A stretch of DNA of 64,000 nt from positions 328,562 to 392,561 of the forward strand of contig MNCI01002993.1 in assembly GCA_015680685.1 (NCBI GenBank), written 5' to 3'. The notes beneath the pieces were generated by a model. It had not been told where the DNA came from and searched no databases. It saw only the letters and a program-made list of their open reading frames with translations. This DNA is from Gnetum montanum (taxonomy: Eukaryota; Streptophyta; Gnetopsida; Gnetales; Gnetaceae). Shown here one piece after another: positions 58,745 through 64,000 of this stretch. The stretch's first letter is position 1. Each line of letters begins with the position of its first letter. Both the position numbers and the translations under genes were made by a program.

Positions 58745-59863
58745 TGAGCTTTTGGTATCTCAAAATCTTAGAAATTGAAGAATGTGATAAATGAGTTTGT
58801 TTAATATTGCAAGTCTAAGAAAGAACAAGATAAGAACATGATGGAATCAGAATAAGACCTAAGATTGGGACAAGAGCTTATTGGTGTAAAGACAAGGACT
58901 CCATGAGTTTGAGATAAGAGCTTCATGTTATGAAGATGAGAGCTATGTTGAGATGATAAGAATTCTCAACCAAGATGAAAGATTTCAAGGATTCATGAAC
59001 TGTATAAGCCAAACATAGATGTTTCAATATCTGCTTGGACATCTGAGAAGATTATTAGATGTCACAAAGGTGAAGTTTCAATTTTAGAATAAATGTTCGA
59101 AGAAAATAGTAGACATTTCAATTGCTATTTGGACATCCTACTTTTTAGTGGGACATCCCATTTGCAAGTAGCCTATTTTTAGTTAGACATCCCAAGCTTA
59201 AATAGGATGTTCTAGCTAGTCATTTCCTAATTGTTGCATGAATTCCAAGGACTAGTTGGAAAGTAAAAGGCTATTAAATATAATTGTAAAAAGCACAAGA
59301 ACTATACAAGAATTATTCATTATTTATTATATATGTCATGTGATTATTGTATTCCATAATTATTTGATCATTTGTGAATTATTTTTTTGTGAGATCAAAT
59401 TGCAAGAAATTTGTAAAGTTAGTTACTTTCTCTCCTTGATTCTTTTTCTCTCTTTTTAGCCCTATTGGGATGATGTGCTTCTTACAAGAAGGCATCTTAT
59501 GAGCTTGTTTGAACCTTGTGGAGTTGAGTGTATTTCTAGCAAGAAAACACTCTATGCAGAGCTCATATCATTATAAACATTGTAGGTCCTTGAAACCACA
59601 TTTTGAGCTTGCTATCACCTTGTGAGATTAAGTGTGTTTCCAATGAGAAAATACTTCAAGATGAGCTCAAAAAATTTAAAGGTTATGGTGTCCTTTAAAT
59701 AAATTTTTGAAGGAACAAAGTATTGAGATATGTAAGGATTCTACCCTCCATGTGTGGATGTACCCAAGCTAGAAAACTATGTAAATTTGTGTGAAATTTT
59801 GGTTGTCTTAATTGTTTGAATTTGGGAACTTATTCAGCCCTCCTTCTAAGATCTTGGTCCTCA
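58745..59863 (+). repeat. Copia-type LTR A (about 1.1 kb)
   Basis: Starts near TGAGCTTTTGGTATCTC, which interrupts antisense gene copy 3, and ends GGTCCTCA two bases before a PBS. Homologous to the minus-strand piece 47596-48600 and, less closely, to 59905-60990. Contains repeated GGACATCC/AGACATCCCA phrases. Confidence 0.65.
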
Positions 59864-59865
59864 AG

Positions 59866-59877
59866 TGGTATTAGAGC
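59866..59877 (+). other. Primer-binding site, initiator tRNA-Met type
   Basis: TGGTATTAGAGC, one C-to-T change from the standard copia PBS TGGTATCAGAGC, at the expected spacing after LTR A. Confidence 0.85.
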
Positions 59878-59904
59878 TCAACACTCTTAATTTTTAGAGC
59901 TTAA

Positions 59905-60990
59905 CTATTGACCTTTTGGTATGTCAAAACATTAAGAAAAATTGAGCACAAAGATGTTTGTGTGTTTGTGTGGTTGTTATGTTTTTAGAACTTGGATTAA
60001 GACAAGAAGACATGTGGAAGTTCAAGAACATGGACAAGGAACAAAGACTTCAAAGCTTAGAAGAAAGCCTTAGCATTGAAGAGTTATTTTCAGAGAAGAT
60101 GTCTTGTAGAAATAGTAGACATCTCCAAGGAAAAGAAGACATATTAGTAGAATTGAAGGCAACATAGGAGAAGACGTCTCTAAAAAATAGTAAATGCCTT
60201 TCTAGAGAGAAGGATAGCTTTTAAGAGAAGAAGATGTCTTTGCAGAATGATGGTCTAAAGTAGAAAGACATCTTAGACTTGAAGAAGACATCTCTCTAGA
60301 ATGAAGGTTCATTATAGAAAGATGTCTCTATCTTAGAGAAGACAACTGTGACTATTAACTAGCCATTTTATGGATTTCAAAGTGATTTTAAAATCATATT
60401 GACTATAAGAAAACTTCATTCTCATTGGGCGAAGAGAAAGCATTGTGTACTTTCTTTATATTCATAGAGAAATCATTGTAATAATTGTTGTTCCTCATTG
60501 TACAATCTTTTGTCTATTTTAATTGATCAAAGTGAGATGTACCTCAAAGTGCAAGGATCAACAAGCCTAGTTGCATTATTTTCTTATGATTGTTGTTCTC
60601 TATTGTTGCCTTGAAGGGTTGATGTACTTCTTGTAGGAAGGCATCTTACTTGAGGTTGTTAGGAACCTATGGGATTAAGTGTTGGTATAGCACCACAGCA
60701 CTTTGGAGTAGAGCTTAAATTGTAAAGGTTGTAGGATCCTAGAAACCACATTCTAAGCTTGTTAGGACCTTGTGGGGTTGAGTGGATTCATAGCATCAAA
60801 TCACTCCATTGTAGAGCTTAGAGCTTGTACAGGGTGTGGTACCCTTCAAATAACATTTGAGAGTAATAAAGTCTAGAGGTGTGCTTGTGAATGACCTTCC
60901 AAGTGTGGACTATCCAGGTTGGAGAAACATGTTAATTTTGGTGTGCACTTTACTTCAAAGAATTTTTTTTATTTTGGGAACATATTCATC
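59905..60990 (+). repeat. Copia-type LTR B (about 1.1 kb)
   Basis: Starts TTGACCTTTTGGTATGTCAAAAC just 30 bp behind the PBS of LTR A and carries the same landmarks (AAGACATCT phrases, GGGTTGATGTACTTCTTGTA, TTGTGGGGTTGAGTG, CATCCCTCC near the end). It is followed by gag. It is clearly diverged from LTR A, so the two are not the LTRs of one recent insertion. Confidence 0.6.
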
Positions 60991-61069
60991 CCTCCCCTTA
61001 TAAGTTCAACAATCCTCATTAGCACCTTAAGAGTGAACAATAAAAGGAACATCTTACACTAAGCAACCA

Positions 61070-62800
61070 ATGTTCAATGGAATTGACTTTGCATAATTGA
61101 AGCCTAGAATGGAAGGATTATTCAAATGCATGAAGTTATATGTCTAGAAATCCATTCTTGAAGGTTACATGTCACCCATAGATAGCACCACAAGAGCTAC
61201 CAAGCCAAGAAGCAAATGGATTCAAGATGAAAAAGATAAGCTCATGTTGAAGTCAAAAGAAGAAAATTATCTTTATTATTCTTTGAGTAAATTTGAATTT
61301 AATAGAGTAGCTAGATGCAAAATCACAAAAGAAATTTGGAAAACACCAGAGACAACATATGAAGGTACATCTATTGTGAAACAATTGAAAATTCTATTAT
61401 TAGAAAGTGAATATGATAAACTCAAAATCAAAGAAGGAGGGATAATCAAGGATTATTTCTCTAAAGCTAATGATATAGTTATAGCCATTTCCGGGATAGA
61501 AGAATATTTACCTAAAATAAATGCAATTGTTAAAATGATTAGAACTTTGCATCCTGAGTTTAGACCAAAAGTTATAGCCATGGAGGTAATAAGATATTTA
61601 TCATTTCTAAAATTTGAAGAACTTCAAATTGCACTCATTGGTTATGAGATGAATCTCATTGATGAAGGTGCTATAAAAAAATTCCATTACTCTAAAAATT
61701 TCATTAAAGGAGAAGAATCCACCTAAACATGAAGTGAATAGTGAAGATGAATTGGCTCTATTGTCTAGGAGAGTTCAAAGATTACTTGCATGAAAGGGTA
61801 AGGGTTTTAATGAATACAACATCAAAGGTAAGGAAAGAGGTAAGAATATTAAAAGTTTAAATCTTGATACATTCTCTATAGGATGTTGGATTTGTTATGG
61901 TAGAGGCCATGTGATCTTTTTATTTCTAAGTGTTCGTAATTTTATAAGGAAGGATCAATCCAAAGATGATACGAAAAAGAAAAATATTTATACAAGCTAG
62001 GATGATGAGAAAAGTGAGGAGAAACTAGATGATATGATAGTAGGTTCAAATATTATGTGCATGGCTCTTACACATGAAAATTCTATATAAGTCCTTGAAA
62101 AATGTAATGGTAAATATGATGAAAGATATAGTGGATTTTATGAGGAAATTGTTACTCTACATTATTTACTTAAAAAATAAAGAAAAATAATGCATAGAAA
62201 AGAGAATGAAATTTTTGAAATCTATAGTATATTCTCCACTCTAAAAAGAGAACTCTCATATGTAAAAGGTAACATTCAATTACTAACTTATTTATATGAG
62301 AAGAAGTGTAGAGATAAACAAGATGCAAGGACTACAAAAAATTAGGAAGTGCCTCAAAATTAGCAAAACAACAAAGATTTAAAAGAGAAATAAGACCATC
62401 TTTGATTATCCTATCCAAATTAGAAATACCCTATATTTTTTTGTAAAGTATGTGGACATGAACAAGGTTACTATCATCCACCTATAGAGCAAAATAATGT
62501 TGCTACTTGGTCTTGTTAAGGGAAGTCTAGTAAGTGTAACTTTTAGGGTACAAAACATTTGAGAACCAATGAATAAGAGGAAGGAATGATCTCTAGTAAA
62601 ATTAAAGAATTAGTACCCATAACTAGGAAAAATTATTAGCCCTCTCATTTTGAAGAACATGAGCATGAAAAAGTAGCAATCTCACATGAGTTTGAAAATT
62701 CAAACCAAGGTGCTAATGAAAGAAAAGGTAAGGAACAATTACATACTAACAAGGTACTCAATGATGGAGGAACTCACCTCAAACTTCATTAATCATGTTC
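61070..62800 (+). pseudogene. gag: Ty1/copia gag
   Basis: ATG at 61070 (QPMFNGIDFA, the usual P-(L/M)-F-(N/D)-G start). The UBN2-type gag core is open for 185 codons (61169-61726): ARCKITKEIWKTPETTYEGT, LKILLLESEYDKLKIKEGGI, DYFSKANDIV, then MIRTLHPEFRPKVIAME and LQIALIGYEMNL. A zinc-knuckle remnant CWICYGRGHV at about 61882 has lost its last Cys. After 61780 the frame is kept with many stops to about 62790 (ELALLSRRVQRLL, CKVCGHEQGYYHPP at about 62440). No protease or integrase was recognised downstream. Confidence 0.8.
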
Positions 62801-64000
62801 ATGTTAGAAAGAAAGCAAGGTAAGTAATGATAATTCTTTATTCCTTCTCTTACTAGACTTAATGTAGATTAGTTTATGTTTATAAATGATTAGAAATTAG
62901 GAAATTAATGAAATGGATGCTATTGAAAATCTTTGATTATCCAAAGAAAATCTCACTTAACATTACAAGATGTTGAGCTGTAGATGATAGCATACGACCA
63001 TCAAAATTTTAGTAAATATTGATGAGAATTGTCTCAAGAGAGAATCAAGGTACAAAAACTCACAAGGTAGGATCTAGTAAGTTTACATCATCTCACTACT
63101 ATTAGAACATATATACCTTGAGATACAACTCATATGATGTAGATATTATGGTTATTGTTGGGTTGTAATATGTTTTGAAATATTTTTGATGAATATTGAC
63201 AAATCAATTTTTGGGTCCTTAACTAGTATGTAATGCTTTCAATTGGTTCATGGATCTTGACTAAAATTCATAAATCTTTTAAGAAAGATCAATGTAGAGC
63301 TTTTCATTGAAAGGAAAATTATTGTGCTATGATGGTATATTTTGCTAAAAATTTTGGTATTTATAATCTATTAAAGGAACTAATATTGAGAGACTTTATG
63401 TTTAAAAGTCTCCATACTTGATCTTAGTATGGCATTACAGATTTATTAATATTGATTAGATTCAAGGATGCATCTCTATAAAGGAAAGGTGAAAAAAGGA
63501 AGGAAATTAAAATAGTAGATGCATTGCAAAAGTTGGAAGAAAATTTGCAATTATGTAGGGGAAACCTGTACCTCATCAATAGTCATTATCTTTTGGACCA
63601 CTAGTGTAGAGGGAGTCTTCATATACTCTCATCAAAAGACATTCAAGTTTCAATACATCCAATTCTAGAACCCAATGTAGAAAATGAAAAAAAAAAAGAT
63701 TTTTTCATGATTGAATTTCCTAAAGTATATAAGGTAACAATGTAAGTTAATTTTGGTCAAATGATTTTTGATCCTTTAGCTAAAGATGGCCTTTATTGGT
63801 GTTGATATTTAAGATTGATATGGTTGTATCAAATTGTTTTATTAGCATTATTTTAAGGATATGATTGGTTATGCTTGATATTTTTTAGTATTCTAAGATT
63901 GTGTTTTTTTGAATATTTTTATGAATTTTGAATCTAAGGTCTTCAAAAAACATGTGCTATTTCATTCACCTTTGAAATGAAATCTACTTGTAGTACCCTT
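62801..64000. other. AT-rich sequence, nothing assigned
   Basis: Only short broken frames. A plus-strand stretch near 63520-63740 (KLEENLQL, SSKDIQVSIHPILEP) could be decayed copia polyprotein but has no diagnostic motif. Confidence 0.3.

Overview
This window is transposon-derived plant nuclear DNA with no convincing intact host gene. AT-rich sequence, deep nesting of old LTR retrotransposons, plant-type primer-binding sites, an L1-type LINE, tRNA-derived SINEs and very heavy C-to-T decay point to a seed plant with a large, slowly purged genome. A gymnosperm is my best guess, as an inference. All coding regions are broken by stops; none looks functional here.

Layout. 1-15307: a Ty3/gypsy (Tat/Ogre-like) element on + (RT, RNase H, archaeal-type RNase H, integrase, 3' LTR at 13803-15307). 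It is split inside RT by an 8.6-kb Athila-like non-autonomous element (1552-10163) with both LTRs, a GCTGT target duplication, gag, no visible pol, and an 864-codon second ORF. 15308-16513: RT of another Tat-like element on -, apparently the target of the first. 16514-20688: intron/LTR-type repeats. 20689-33348: a - strand Tat-like element in the order protease, GGCC repeats, an antisense multi-exon gene (28280-31888), GGCC repeats, splice acceptor, RT-RNH-integrase, repeats. 33350-45062: LTR and satellite debris, a second antisense gene (35526-40685, with an assembly gap), then gag-protease of a second such element on - (41440-45062) with its 5' UTR, PBS and LTR (to about 47595). 47596-54178: copia LTR piece, LINE (48960-52160, -), SINE cluster, LTR-like unit. 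54717-58744: third copy of the antisense gene (-), split by a 1015-bp solo LTR (57176-58190). 58745-64000: two copia-type LTRs in tandem, a copia gag, and unassigned AT-rich DNA.

How the parts fit. Three copies of one unknown multi-exon gene sit tail-to-tail with the protease end of Tat/Ogre-like elements, separated from it by a GGCC-rich short-repeat array at nearly the same spacing. In the best preserved locus the gene lies between protease and RT, upstream of a splice acceptor conserved in three RT copies. The most economical reading is an Ogre-like element whose pro-RT intron carries an intron-containing passenger gene in antisense, so its own introns would survive reverse transcription of the sense RNA. 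I regard this as the main candidate for an undescribed system. A second strong signal is the Athila-like LTR promoter: GATATC boxes 14, 17 or 20 bp apart ending exactly 18 nt before TATAAATA in three LTRs and, in degenerate form, in a fourth internal copy.
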